Shown here in pieces: positions 47,990 to 56,607 of a stretch of 64,000 nucleotides of DNA; positions within the stretch are counted from its first letter, which is position 1; each line of letters begins with the position of its first letter. The DNA comes from CAJQPP01 sp963793465 (GTDB taxonomy: Bacteria > Planctomycetota > Planctomycetia > Pirellulales > Pirellulaceae), in NCBI GenBank assembly GCA_963793465.1, contig CAWCAJ010000011.1, positions 1-64,000 on the forward strand. Direction: 5' to 3'. The notes under the pieces were generated by a model. That model ran no database searches, was not told where the DNA came from, and was given only the letters and a program-made list of their open reading frames with translations. A program made the position numbers and the translations under genes.

Positions 47990-49381
47990 TTACCGAGACT
48001 GGGACGCTGTGTCGGCTTTCTTGGGCACCAGCATGTTTGAAGTCTCGCCGGTTGGGGCAGGTGCCGTGTTTTGTGACTCATCTGCCCAACGAAGTTCCGG
48101 TGGCAGGCTGGCGATTCGGCGGAGTTGGTCGGGGAAGTCTTTGGGGAATCGCCAAAAGACTCCGCTCGCATCCCTTACGAGGCCGCGACGATCGGGTGCT
48201 CGACCGAGAATGAAGGCGCCGATATCGGAGCTGACCCAGGGGTCGCGATGAAAGTACCCGTGACCGAGGAAGCTGGCGTAGGAGGACTCTGCCACGGAAG
48301 CGTCGACCATCTCGACCTGTGGCACCTCGTTCAACACCTGACCTTCCCAGGGTTGCAATTTGCCCACGGATTTACCCAGCCGGTGACTGCCATACAGCCA
48401 TTCGGACATACCCAGGGCCTTGTCCGTGGGGGATGCGTAGACGGCGACTCTGCCGGCAACTTCATAGAACCGATCGTGAATGGCATTGATAAAGGCCATG
48501 GTGTCCATGTCGGGTGCTGCCAGCACCACGCGATGGACTCGGTATTTCTGTTGAACTTCTTCCGGTGTCAGATCGAACTCCAGCAGTCGGATTTCTCGCA
48601 GCGCATTGACCACGATGGGGGACCCGGCGCTATGGGCGATGATCGTGATCGAATCCGCGTCGCATTCTTTGGCCAAATTGGAGACCAGGGCTCGAAAGTG
48701 TCGCGTGCTGTAGCTGGCATTGCCCTTGTCGGCCATGTAGCCCAACAGGTGGGCGTGCGAGGGCCACTCGAAACTGATCATGGCCCCCTGGCGGCCCAGG
48801 TAGTGGTACATTTCAGCTGCCAGCAAGGTGTTGTCTATAAATTCGGTGTTGTACCCATGCACAAACACCATCACATGCCGCCAGTCGCTTTCGTCCAGTT
48901 TCTGGCGAATGGACTGAACCCAGGGATTGTCCTGATGACGCACTTCGTCGTCACAGACCAGCCAGGGTTCCACATGGGTTAGCGGCGGGCTGATGTCGAT
49001 TCTTGAGAATTCAACGTAGGCTTTCTTTTTCTCACGTTCGGTGATGGTTTCCTCACGCAGTTCCTGGGCCGTCAAACCCTCCCCAATCTTGACGTAGGCG
49101 ATGCCCAAGGCGGGAATCCGACTGCGTTCGTTACTGAAAGGATTGGGACCCTGTTTGGCCGGGTCGACCGCGCGTCCGCTGAGCACAAACACAGGCACCT
49201 CCCGCGAACCCTGGTCCTGAAAAGCGGCATCGGATCCCGGGTATCCAAGCCCCGCAGTCAATCCCAGCGGGGTCGGCATCAGACGTCGAGCGTTTTTGTG
49301 CATGGCACAACCGGACATCCCAAGCGTCATCGTCAGGGCGGCAATCAGACCCCATGAGATTTTGTGTTGACGAAAGTGCAT
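47990..49381 (-). CDS. Lipoprotein alpha/beta hydrolase (DUF900-like)
   Basis: The 463-residue protein starts MHFRQHKISWGLIAALTMTL and has a lipobox-like GMSGCAM, so it is probably a lipoprotein. The hydrolase part reads WRHVMVFVHGYNTEFIDNTL with the oxyanion motif, GAMISFEWPSHAH, and the nucleophile elbow in SITIIAHSAGSPIVVNAL, as in DUF900 proteins. VVLAAPDMDTMAF supplies the acid region and LGHGYFH a likely catalytic histidine. The substrate is unknown. I chose the ATG at 49381; the frame is open to 49519. Confidence 0.75.
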   Translation of the reverse strand: MHFRQHKISWGLIAALTMTLGMSGCAMHKNARRLMPTPLGLTAGLGYPGSDAAFQDQGSREVPVFVLSGRAVDPAKQGPNPFSNERSRIPALGIAYVKIGEGLTAQELREETITEREKKKAYVEFSRIDISPPLTHVEPWLVCDDEVRHQDNPWVQSIRQKLDESDWRHVMVFVHGYNTEFIDNTLLAAEMYHYLGRQGAMISFEWPSHAHLLGYMADKGNASYSTRHFRALVSNLAKECDADSITIIAHSAGSPIVVNALREIRLLEFDLTPEEVQQKYRVHRVVLAAPDMDTMAFINAIHDRFYEVAGRVAVYASPTDKALGMSEWLYGSHRLGKSVGKLQPWEGQVLNEVPQVEMVDASVAESSYASFLGHGYFHRDPWVSSDIGAFILGRAPDRRGLVRDASGVFWRFPKDFPDQLRRIASLPPELRWADESQNTAPAPTGETSNMLVPKKADTASQSR

Positions 49382-50030
49382 ATCGCGAACCCGCTTCTGG
49401 AGAAATTCGCGGAGATCGTATCGAGAGTCGGATGCCTCCACAATCCGACTTTTCACCTCTGAATGCTGGCAGAAAGGCGCAGGGGATGCGTGTCGCTCGC
49501 ACGAGTCACGTCTCTGCACCCATGTTTCCGGACCAGTTGCGGGTCATGCCGCTCCCCCAAAACGAAACACGCTGCATTTGACCTGACCATCTGAAAACGT
49601 CCCGCCGGGCCCTGAATATCACAAGCCCCCCAAACAGCCTTGTGAACTTTTGGGGCCTTTGAGGTTTTTGCATTGCCGTCCGAGAAATTTGCTCGCGACT
49701 TTCGCAGGGACCCCTTGCAACCGAGCCGGGGCAGTCCATTCTGGTTGGAAAATTCGTGCAGCATGCCAGCGGTCACAGGACCATGGGATTCGGTGGGTCC
49801 ATGGGGTTTTGGGTCTCGAATACCAGGATTCTTGTTCTCCCCGCGGCAGACTGATACGATCAGGGCTGGATGGGGACCGTCAGAGCAGGGAAGTCGGAGC
49901 TTTGGTTCCTGTGGATCCATAAAGGAATATTTCATTACGAACGCGGCGCAGACTGCCTTCCCGCAACGGATGTGGGGAGGGCCAATCTTGATTGTCCGCA
50001 CCAAACCCATTGCTTTGTCAGGAGACGACC
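49382..50030. other. Long intergenic region, nothing recognised
   Basis: A divergent gap of about 650 bases. Long frames on both strands cover it, but none has coding character, a ribosome binding site or a family signature. It must hold the promoters of the two divergent genes. Confidence 0.4.
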
Positions 50031-50636
50031 ATGTCTGGAATTCTGGAACAACTTATCAAGGGGCTCGAGTCGCCCAATCTGCAAAAGACCATCAACGGAG
50101 CCGTGGGCGACGACGAACGGGGCAAGGCTGCTTCGGGAGCCGCCTTGGGCACGATCCTGCGGGGCTTGGAAAAGAAGGCTCAAACTCCGGAAGGCCAAAA
50201 GAGCCTATGGGATATGCTGAAGAAGCAACAGGAACGGGGAAACGTCCCTACCCAGGCACCCTCCGCCGGTGGCGGCGTGCAGGTTCATGAATTGGATCCT
50301 CAGGTCACCGATGAAATCCTGGAAGGGATTTTTGGCAAACAAGCTTCGCAAATCGAGAATCGTGTTGGCAAGGTTGTGACGCTGGATAGCGAAACCACCA
50401 AGAAGCTCATGGGCGCCATCCTGCCCGCCGTATTGGGGGGCTTGTTTGGTCAGGCCGAAAAGCACCCTCAAGAAAGTCCGCAGGCGTTGCCCGATATCCT
50501 GGCTAATGCCCGTAAGGAAATGGACCATCAACAACCCAAGTCGGGAGGTTTCCTGGACGCCATCCTGGACGCCGATCACGATGGAGACGTCGATCTGAGC
50601 GATTTGGCCGGTATTTTTGGCAAGCTGGCCAAATAG
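50031..50636 (+). CDS. DUF937 protein with a calcium-binding-type loop
   Basis: A 201-residue soluble protein. The N-terminal half (MSGILEQLIKGLESPNLQKT, then LGTILRGLEKKA) and the central TTKKLMGAILPAVLGGLFGQ are DUF937-like helices. Near the C-terminus, ILDADHDGDVDLSDLAGIFG forms an EF-hand/dockerin-like DxDxDG loop. AGGAG lies six bases before the ATG at 50031. The function of the family is not established. Confidence 0.75.
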   Translation: MSGILEQLIKGLESPNLQKTINGAVGDDERGKAASGAALGTILRGLEKKAQTPEGQKSLWDMLKKQQERGNVPTQAPSAGGGVQVHELDPQVTDEILEGIFGKQASQIENRVGKVVTLDSETTKKLMGAILPAVLGGLFGQAEKHPQESPQALPDILANARKEMDHQQPKSGGFLDAILDADHDGDVDLSDLAGIFGKLAK

Positions 50637-50821
50637 CGACACGGCAAGACCGCCAGAAATCGAGCTCAAAGATCAGGGAGGCACACCGCTGCTGGAATGC
50701 ATGACGGTGCCTCCCTTCTCTATTATGCTGGAACGTCCTTTCCCAACGCTGGCCGTTTGGCAGAGCAGAGGGAGCCCCACCTTTCTGTCTTCGTCAATTT
50801 CCCTGAAGGAAACCGTCACGC

Positions 50822-51511
50822 ATGGCCGAATTCAAGATCCATGAATTGGAAGGGACACGGTACGTTGACATTCACCTCAATGAGGAGGCGGTCCGTATCG
50901 AGTCCGGGGCCATCAGTTACCTGACCGGCAATATTTCGGTGCACTCGAAACTTGTTCCGTCGCCCGGAGGCTTGATCAAATCACTGTTGGCGGAAGAGGC
51001 CATCTACCGACCCCTCTGCACGGGAACGGGTGTGATTACCCTGGAATCTTCCCTGGGTGGGTTTCATAAATTGGACCTGCAACACGAGTCCTGGATCCTG
51101 GAGCGGGGTGCCTACTGGGCTTCCGAAGGAAGTGTGGACGTCAGCTTTCATCGCGAGAAGATGAGCACGTCGTTGTTTGCGGGAGAAGGGCCCCTCTATT
51201 TGCAAACCCGATTGAATGGACCGGGCAAGGTCATCCTGACAACCCGGGGCCCCGTGGAGGAGATCGTGTTGAGTGAAGGCCAGGAACTGGCAGCCGAAGG
51301 TTCGTACGTGATTGCCCGGACGGCCAGTGTGAAATTCCTGGTGCGGAGATCGACGAAAAACTTTTTTGGCCGGTTCACGGCTGGCGAAGGTCGCTTTCGA
51401 GTGTTTCAAGGCCCTGGCAATGTCTTGCTGAACCCGGCCCCCTACTGGCGATATCGGCTATTTGCAAAACGTGGACAGGAATCGGATTTTTCGGCCAAGG
51501 CCAGCAGTTGA
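50822..51511 (+). CDS. AIM24-family protein
   Basis: A 229-residue beta-rich protein of the AIM24 (DUF124) group, named after a yeast mitochondrial protein; bacterial roles are unclear. FKIHELEGTRYVDIHLNEEA, then ESGAISYLTGNISV, SSLGGFHKLDLQHESWILER and GPVEEIVLSEGQELAAEGSY are typical. GAAGGAA stands 10 bases upstream of the ATG. The next three genes lie close together on the same strand. Confidence 0.8.
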   Translation: MAEFKIHELEGTRYVDIHLNEEAVRIESGAISYLTGNISVHSKLVPSPGGLIKSLLAEEAIYRPLCTGTGVITLESSLGGFHKLDLQHESWILERGAYWASEGSVDVSFHREKMSTSLFAGEGPLYLQTRLNGPGKVILTTRGPVEEIVLSEGQELAAEGSYVIARTASVKFLVRRSTKNFFGRFTAGEGRFRVFQGPGNVLLNPAPYWRYRLFAKRGQESDFSAKASS

Positions 51512-51618
51512 TGAAGCCAACCGTCGTGTCATACTGATATTGAATTGCACTGAAATTTCCGGTCAAATTTTAAGCGTTACGAATTGCTATCCTTCCTCCT
51601 GGATCACGAAACAATCGC

Positions 51619-51828
51619 ATGCGTTACGTTACAACTACCTTAGCCGTGATCGCCCTGGTGGCGGTGGCCATTTTTGCCATTCAAAATCTGAAAGCCACCG
51701 AGGTCGCATTTTTGGGCTGGTCGGTGAACATTTCCACGTGCGTCGTGATTATCGGAGCCTACCTGCTGGGAATGGTCTCGGGTTGGGGGTTGGTCGAAGT
51801 GGTCAAACGACTTTTTCAGAATAACTGA
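51619..51828 (+). CDS. LapA-domain (DUF1049) small membrane protein
   Basis: A 69-residue protein with two membrane helices. It begins MRYVTTTLAVIALVAVAIFA and continues IQNLKATEVAFLGWSVNIST. The pattern of a first helix, FxxQN and a second helix is that of the LapA/DUF1049 family linked to lipopolysaccharide assembly control in proteobacteria. The role in planctomycetes is unknown. Confidence 0.75.
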   Translation: MRYVTTTLAVIALVAVAIFAIQNLKATEVAFLGWSVNISTCVVIIGAYLLGMVSGWGLVEVVKRLFQNN

Positions 51829-51854
51829 ACCTGGCTTTGCGGAGGATCAGGAAA

Positions 51855-52481
51855 GTGCATTTTCATATGAGCTGGTGTGTTGTGACCATCCTGTGGTTTG
51901 CCGCTCGCGGAGAATTTTCAACTTCGGAATGGGGCACGCCGCCGCCGCAACAACCGCAGGAAGAGACTGGTCAGGCCCCGGAAATTCCCGAGGGATTCGT
52001 ACATCAAGCATTGGAACTGGGCGGCCGGATCCTGCGACCGAGCCATTGGAAATTTGAATCCAGACAGATCGGCAAAACCCTGGCTTACAAGATCTGGGAG
52101 CCATTACCGGATGGCGAGCCGGGGTTTGACACGAGTTTAACAATCGATATTGTGACCAACGTGTCGGAAGCAGGCCAAACCCCCAGTGACTACGCCACCG
52201 CCTATCTGAAAGGCTTTCAGGAAAAGGGCCGGGTCTTGCGTGTGGATGATCCGCGGACCGTAAATGACAGGATCCAGTCCGGCTTACTGATGGACCAAAA
52301 GTTGGTGTTCCGGGGGGCAGAACGGGAGTACCGCATTCAAAGGTTTCTGGTGGCCGACGACAACCGGGGTTTGCTGTTTGTCGTTTCCTTTGGGACTCTG
52401 GTGACTGAATGGGAATCGCTGGAGCCCACCTTTCGAATCATCACCAAACACATGCAGCTGATTGACTTGTCGGCTGATTGA
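51855..52481 (+). CDS. Exported protein of unknown function
   Basis: About 208 residues. A short N-terminal hydrophobic segment (MSWCVVTILWFAA) is followed by a proline-rich linker and a globular part with ILRPSHWKFESRQIGKTLAY, then TSLTIDIVTNVSEAGQTPSD and LFVVSFGTLVTEWESLEPTF. The last region resembles PsbP-like exported proteins, but I am not sure. The likely start is GTG at 51855, with AGGA eight bases before it; ATG at 51867 is the alternative. Confidence 0.55.
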   Translation: MHFHMSWCVVTILWFAARGEFSTSEWGTPPPQQPQEETGQAPEIPEGFVHQALELGGRILRPSHWKFESRQIGKTLAYKIWEPLPDGEPGFDTSLTIDIVTNVSEAGQTPSDYATAYLKGFQEKGRVLRVDDPRTVNDRIQSGLLMDQKLVFRGAEREYRIQRFLVADDNRGLLFVVSFGTLVTEWESLEPTFRIITKHMQLIDLSAD

Positions 52482-52482
52482 C

Positions 52483-52735
52483 GCAATTTCTCCGGCTGGA
52501 AAGCCGGAGGTACATCCATTCTCCGGCTGGAAAGCCGGAGGTACCCGGGGGAAGAAACGGGGACAGGTCCAATAAGAAACGGGGACAGGTCCAATAATTG
52601 AGGTTGGCAAGCTGATCACATCTTGCATCAGTGTTGATCCGTTGTTAAGTGATGATGCGTTGTTGAGCGGGGTCCTCTTTTTTTGCTTTCACCTTGCCTC
52701 GCAATTTCTCCGGCTGGAAAGCCGGAGGTACATCC
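52483..52735. repeat. REP-like hairpin repeats and a short tandem repeat
   Basis: CTCCGGCTGGAAAGCCGGAG, a perfect hairpin followed by GTACATCC or GTACC, occurs at about 52490-52517, 52519-52547 and 52708-52735. Between them AAACGGGGACAGGTCCAATA is present twice in tandem at about 52555-52597. Nothing else is seen between 52482 and 52978 except a few frames read from the repeats. Confidence 0.8.
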
Positions 52736-52978
52736 GCCTTTCCAGGTGGATTCCCAGTTTTTTTCTGCTCCGCCAGGATTTCTTTCCCGTCTGGAAAGGA
52801 GAGGACCGCATTCAGGCGCCCCATCTGATGAATGCGGCCAACTGGCGGATTCCGGATCGGAATTTGTGCATCTCGGAAAAAACGGCAAAAAAAAAGGCAG
52901 TCGAAATTTCGACTGCCTTGGGTCAACAAATTGATGGTTTTCAGTTAATAAATAAGTATGATACCGAATGACCTCAAT

Positions 52979-53263
52979 CTATTTTTCCGCGCTCAAACGA
53001 ACGGTCTCGTTGAACATCGGTCGCGTCAGTTCGAGTGTTAACTCCCCGTCACGCGTGTAGTACTCGGCAAAGAAAATCTGAGACCGAGATTCCAGGACGG
53101 CACTCCGTGAAGTCGATTGATTCACCGAGAACTCGATTCCTGCCGGTTCGATTGCAATCCGGTTTGGAGAGACCACCAGTCGCTCGAAACCTTCGCGGTT
53201 GCTAACCGATTCCGTGTCGACCTGAACCCTTTTAATGGCCCAGGCCCCATCAACTCCAGTCAT
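52979..53263 (-). CDS. TIGR03067-like small protein
   Basis: A 94-residue protein. MTGVDGAWAIKRVQVDTESV, then SPNRIAIEPAGIEFSVN and TRDGELTLELTRPMF, has the strand pattern and the GAW...V start of the TIGR03067 domain that is abundant in planctomycetes. AAGGAG lies eight bases before the ATG at 53263, so this start is chosen over 53296. There is no signal peptide. Function is unknown. Confidence 0.6.
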   Translation of the reverse strand: MTGVDGAWAIKRVQVDTESVSNREGFERLVVSPNRIAIEPAGIEFSVNQSTSRSAVLESRSQIFFAEYYTRDGELTLELTRPMFNETVRLSAEK

Positions 53264-53658
53264 ACGCAGCTCCTTTCGCTTGAAGACAAGAGTCAAAAAA
53301 GTGTTTTGAAAAGGGCCGTCACTCCCTGCGGCCTATATCTGCAATTCTCCCTGAAGGATGACTTGTTTTGACTTTCAACCTCTCGTAACGACTGAGTCCC
53401 CGCTTGGAACAGATAAAGGAACTCACATCCGAATTATACGAGAATCATCGTTCCCGGGAATTAAGAAAACCCGGGTAATTCACTGCAGGGCCTGGATTTC
53501 GCGGAATTTCGGGAGGGTGGATGCAATTTGAACGGTTTTGGCCAACGTTCAAGCGGTTGGTTTACGTAGTTCTACGGAGCTGTGGCATCCTTCCGGGTCG
53601 TGAGCCGCCGGCGGGCTGTCGGGATCATGACCGTTTCTGGCCTAGAGAAGCCACCTGG
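53264..53658. other. Intergenic, nothing recognised
   Basis: A 90-codon frame on the plus strand (53521-53790) overlaps the next gene and has no supporting features. No repeat or clear RNA structure is visible. Confidence 0.4.
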
Positions 53659-54171
53659 TCAGACATGGTCAGACAAATAGGCTTTCAGTCGCTGCTGAAC
53701 GAAAAACTTCCAACCAGCCAGGCAACTCTCCCGGGAGAATTCAGGAATCGCGGCGGGAAACGTACTCAGACCCTCAGTGGTAACCCGTAAACGTGATCCA
53801 CTTCCATTTTCAAACAACGAAAAAGTCACAGTGCCTACGCCTGGATAGTTGGCATAACGCCAATCGTAGACAATTCGTTGCTGAGGTATCACCTCCAGGA
53901 TTTTCCAACAATGCAGGAAACTCCGCTCCCCGGTGTCCACATGGAACTGCGTCTGGAATCCAACCCGCGGTTGGAAATCCGGGATGCCATCAAAAAACCA
54001 GGCTGCCATCTGATCCCGAACGGTGATCGCGGCCCAAAGATGCTCTCGGGATACGTTGTAGGATTGCTCCACAATCACGGGGTCGGTGCGGTTTGAGATG
54101 ATTATCCTCCCACCCGGGTTGAGGGCCTTGGGGCGCGTTGCCCTTGGTCTGCGATCTCTCGCGAAGTCCAT
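53659..54171 (-). CDS. SRPBCC (AHSA1-like) domain protein
   Basis: About 170 residues with the START/Bet v1-like fold of AHSA1 proteins. VIVEQSYNVSREHLWAAITV, then RDQMAAWFFDGIPDFQPRVG, FLHCWKILEVIPQQRIVYDW and LSTFPAAIPEFSRESCLAGW follow the usual order. This family binds hydrophobic ligands or interacts with chaperones. The start is uncertain: the ATG at 54171 or a non-ATG codon around 54090 could be used, as the first 25 residues look poorly conserved. Confidence 0.65.
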   Translation of the reverse strand: MDFARDRRPRATRPKALNPGGRIIISNRTDPVIVEQSYNVSREHLWAAITVRDQMAAWFFDGIPDFQPRVGFQTQFHVDTGERSFLHCWKILEVIPQQRIVYDWRYANYPGVGTVTFSLFENGSGSRLRVTTEGLSTFPAAIPEFSRESCLAGWKFFVQQRLKAYLSDHV

Positions 54172-54651
54172 TTGTAACGGCATGGTAGCAAAACGCATGG
54201 CCAAAAGGGGGGACGGGAGCGGACTCGACAACCTGTTTCGTCTCGGCGCGGCGTCATTGGAAACTTCCAACAATGGGGCGGGAAAATGGAGATAGACGCT
54301 CCATCCGCGGCCAAGCGGTCGGCCCGTAGCCAGATTCGAAAAAAGAAGAAGCTGTCAGCGAACTGTCCAGCAGATTCAGTGGGCTCCCGTCCAGGTTGTA
54401 CAGGCTGCCTGATCGTTATCTTTCCTAGATTCCGCTGGACAAAAGCCCGGGGCTGCCGGTTTTCGCTGTGCCTTTCGCGGGCTGTGGATTTATCATGAAA
54501 TGGTAAGGCCCGCGTGATTTTGCGTGGGACTGTGGGTCTGTGGGTCTTCTTGGACTCTCGAAAGTGGATTGGCCCATGAAGCCAGTAGGGTGCGCCCTCG
54601 TGCGGCACGAATTTAATGGGATCCTGGTTCCAGGATTGGCAGGTAGGGAAT
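54172..54651. other. Intergenic, nothing recognised
   Basis: No open frame here has coding character or a ribosome binding site. Promoters for the divergent genes on either side are expected here. Confidence 0.4.
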
Positions 54652-56316
54652 ATGAAGTTTCGCCATTATGCTAGGCCATCACGGTTGTGTTGGGTCGGTC
54701 TGACCGCCGCATTGGTCGGCTTGAATGGATGCGGCATGCCGGGTTCTGGGCTGTTGATTCAAGACGGCAGTCGCCCGGAAGCGACAGCTGAAGTCAGTGG
54801 TTCGATGGACGACCAGTGGCGGCAAATGCACGAACTGCTGGATCAGGCCAAGGCCAACGTCGAGCAGTTCGAATTGGACACAGCCATTTCCCAGTGCACG
54901 AAGTTATTGGAACACACCTGGCCACTTGGAACCCGCAACGTGGTGCAGGATTCCTTTCAGGCCGAAGTTTATCTGTGGCGGGGTAAAGCATTCCTGGCCA
55001 AGGGGTTCCCCTTTATTGCCGTCGATGATTTTGATGATGCTGTGGACTTGAGCGACCGCGCATTGAAACCGGAGGCATACGTACAACGTGCTCGCGCTGC
55101 CAATGTGCTGAAACGTTGGACTCGCGCCGTGGAGGATTGTTCTCGAGCGATTCGTATCCAGCCCGATCATGGAGAGGCCTTTCTGGTCCGCAGCCAGGCC
55201 CTGGCTGAAGTGGGCCAGCAGGAACTGGCCAGGAACTCGCTGTTGGAGGCAGAAAGGCTGGGTGTGCGAACTTCCTTCAAGGTACTCGAGCCGGTGCCGG
55301 TGCTTCAACAGGCTCGCGAGTTGCTCGAGCAGGGCAAGCCTGACTTGGCCCGCGAGCTGCTGGGGCGTGCCTTGTTAACCGGATACAATTCGCCCGAGAC
55401 CAATGGTTTGTTGGCCAGGGCCCAATTGGAACTTGCCGAATACTATCGCGCGATGGCGGCCTGCAACCGCGCTTTGCGGCTGGATCCCAGCTACGCCGAA
55501 GCCTACCGAATTCGCGGCGTGGCTCAATATCATCGGGAGGATTTTGACCAGGCCATCGTGGACCTGAATTCCGCTATCTACCTCGATCCCAGCCTGAGCG
55601 ATGGGGTTGCTCCGTTCCTGACGGCGGCCCGAGAGAAGGGTGGCATGGATCCCGCGGTGCGTTCGCAAGCCTTGGCAAACATTCAACGGGATTACGAGGC
55701 TGACCTGACCCGACAAACACCAACCGGTCCCCGAGAACAGTGGTTGCTGGACCTGATGGCCATGCCCAACACCACAGAACAGATTTCGCATTTCAAGCAG
55801 TTAGTTTCCAGCAGCGGCCGCACGGAACCCGACTATCTTAACTGGTTGGCTGATTTTCTGATGGTCGATCGGGGTCTGCCGGCCGCCAAATTCCTGAAGT
55901 CCTACTTGCTGCGGGAACCAACGGAATCGGAGTCGATTTCCGCTGTCGAACTGGCGCTTCGCGAATCGATCGAATCGGCGTCGACGGGAGCTGTTGAAAA
56001 CGTGAATTTGTTTGCGGATACGATCGCCTACGCAATCCATTATCAGTTCAACTCGCTGCTGGAGGATTGCATCGATACCGGAGTCTGCCGCCCCAAGTTG
56101 AACCATCTGTATCAGGCGATTGAGCAGCCTGAAGCCGGGTCGCTGAATACGCTGTTACCGCAGGCGGTGCTGTTGGATCGTGAGGTCGAGGCACTGCTGG
56201 ATCAGGCCATGGAACTGGACCGAAAATCTCATGTGCAATTATTGATTCAGAAGTACCGTGAGAGCCTTACCGGGACCGTCCTGGAATACCTGGAGCGTCC
56301 GGAGCGGAATCGCTGA
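54652..56316 (+). CDS. TPR-repeat lipoprotein
   Basis: A 554-residue protein. The signal peptide ends in a lipobox (GLTAALVGLNGCGM), so it should be lipid-anchored. Tetratricopeptide repeats follow: PEAYVQRARAANVLKRWTRA and AVEDCSRAIRIQPDHGEAFL, then AACNRALRLDPSYAEAYRIR and QAIVDLNSAIYLDPSL. The second half has helices without clear repeats. TPR proteins mediate protein contacts; the partner is unknown. GGGAA stands before the ATG at 54652. Confidence 0.75.
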   Translation: MKFRHYARPSRLCWVGLTAALVGLNGCGMPGSGLLIQDGSRPEATAEVSGSMDDQWRQMHELLDQAKANVEQFELDTAISQCTKLLEHTWPLGTRNVVQDSFQAEVYLWRGKAFLAKGFPFIAVDDFDDAVDLSDRALKPEAYVQRARAANVLKRWTRAVEDCSRAIRIQPDHGEAFLVRSQALAEVGQQELARNSLLEAERLGVRTSFKVLEPVPVLQQARELLEQGKPDLARELLGRALLTGYNSPETNGLLARAQLELAEYYRAMAACNRALRLDPSYAEAYRIRGVAQYHREDFDQAIVDLNSAIYLDPSLSDGVAPFLTAAREKGGMDPAVRSQALANIQRDYEADLTRQTPTGPREQWLLDLMAMPNTTEQISHFKQLVSSSGRTEPDYLNWLADFLMVDRGLPAAKFLKSYLLREPTESESISAVELALRESIESASTGAVENVNLFADTIAYAIHYQFNSLLEDCIDTGVCRPKLNHLYQAIEQPEAGSLNTLLPQAVLLDREVEALLDQAMELDRKSHVQLLIQKYRESLTGTVLEYLERPERNR

Positions 56317-56607
56317 CGCGATCCCCATTTGGTGGCAGGGTCTCGCTTGGCCGATGCCGCCCTGGCTGCTTTCCGCCGGGTGCTTCTTTAACGCTGCAGG
56401 CTTTCGGGGTTGAGCTCGTAGAGGTGATCAGGTTGAAACCGTCAGAGATGAGCTGTTTTCGATATCTTCCGTTGTCGGGACAAGCCGTTTTTTGGTCGCG
56501 GCCCGCCCGGGTGAATCTGGTGTCAGTGGCAAACGGGTCGGCGGAAGCCGGGCCTCGTGTTTTCCAATGGGAGAATTGACCGGCTGCCAGCAGAAAGGGG
56601 AAAAGTC
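56317..56607. other. Intergenic, nothing recognised
   Basis: Only a ribosome binding site (AAAGGGG) just upstream of 56608 stands out. Confidence 0.4.

Noticed and set aside
49453..50010. 185-codon minus-strand frame in the divergent gap
   Set aside because: Composition looks random, no start signal or family is visible, and it overlaps the upstream region of two real genes.
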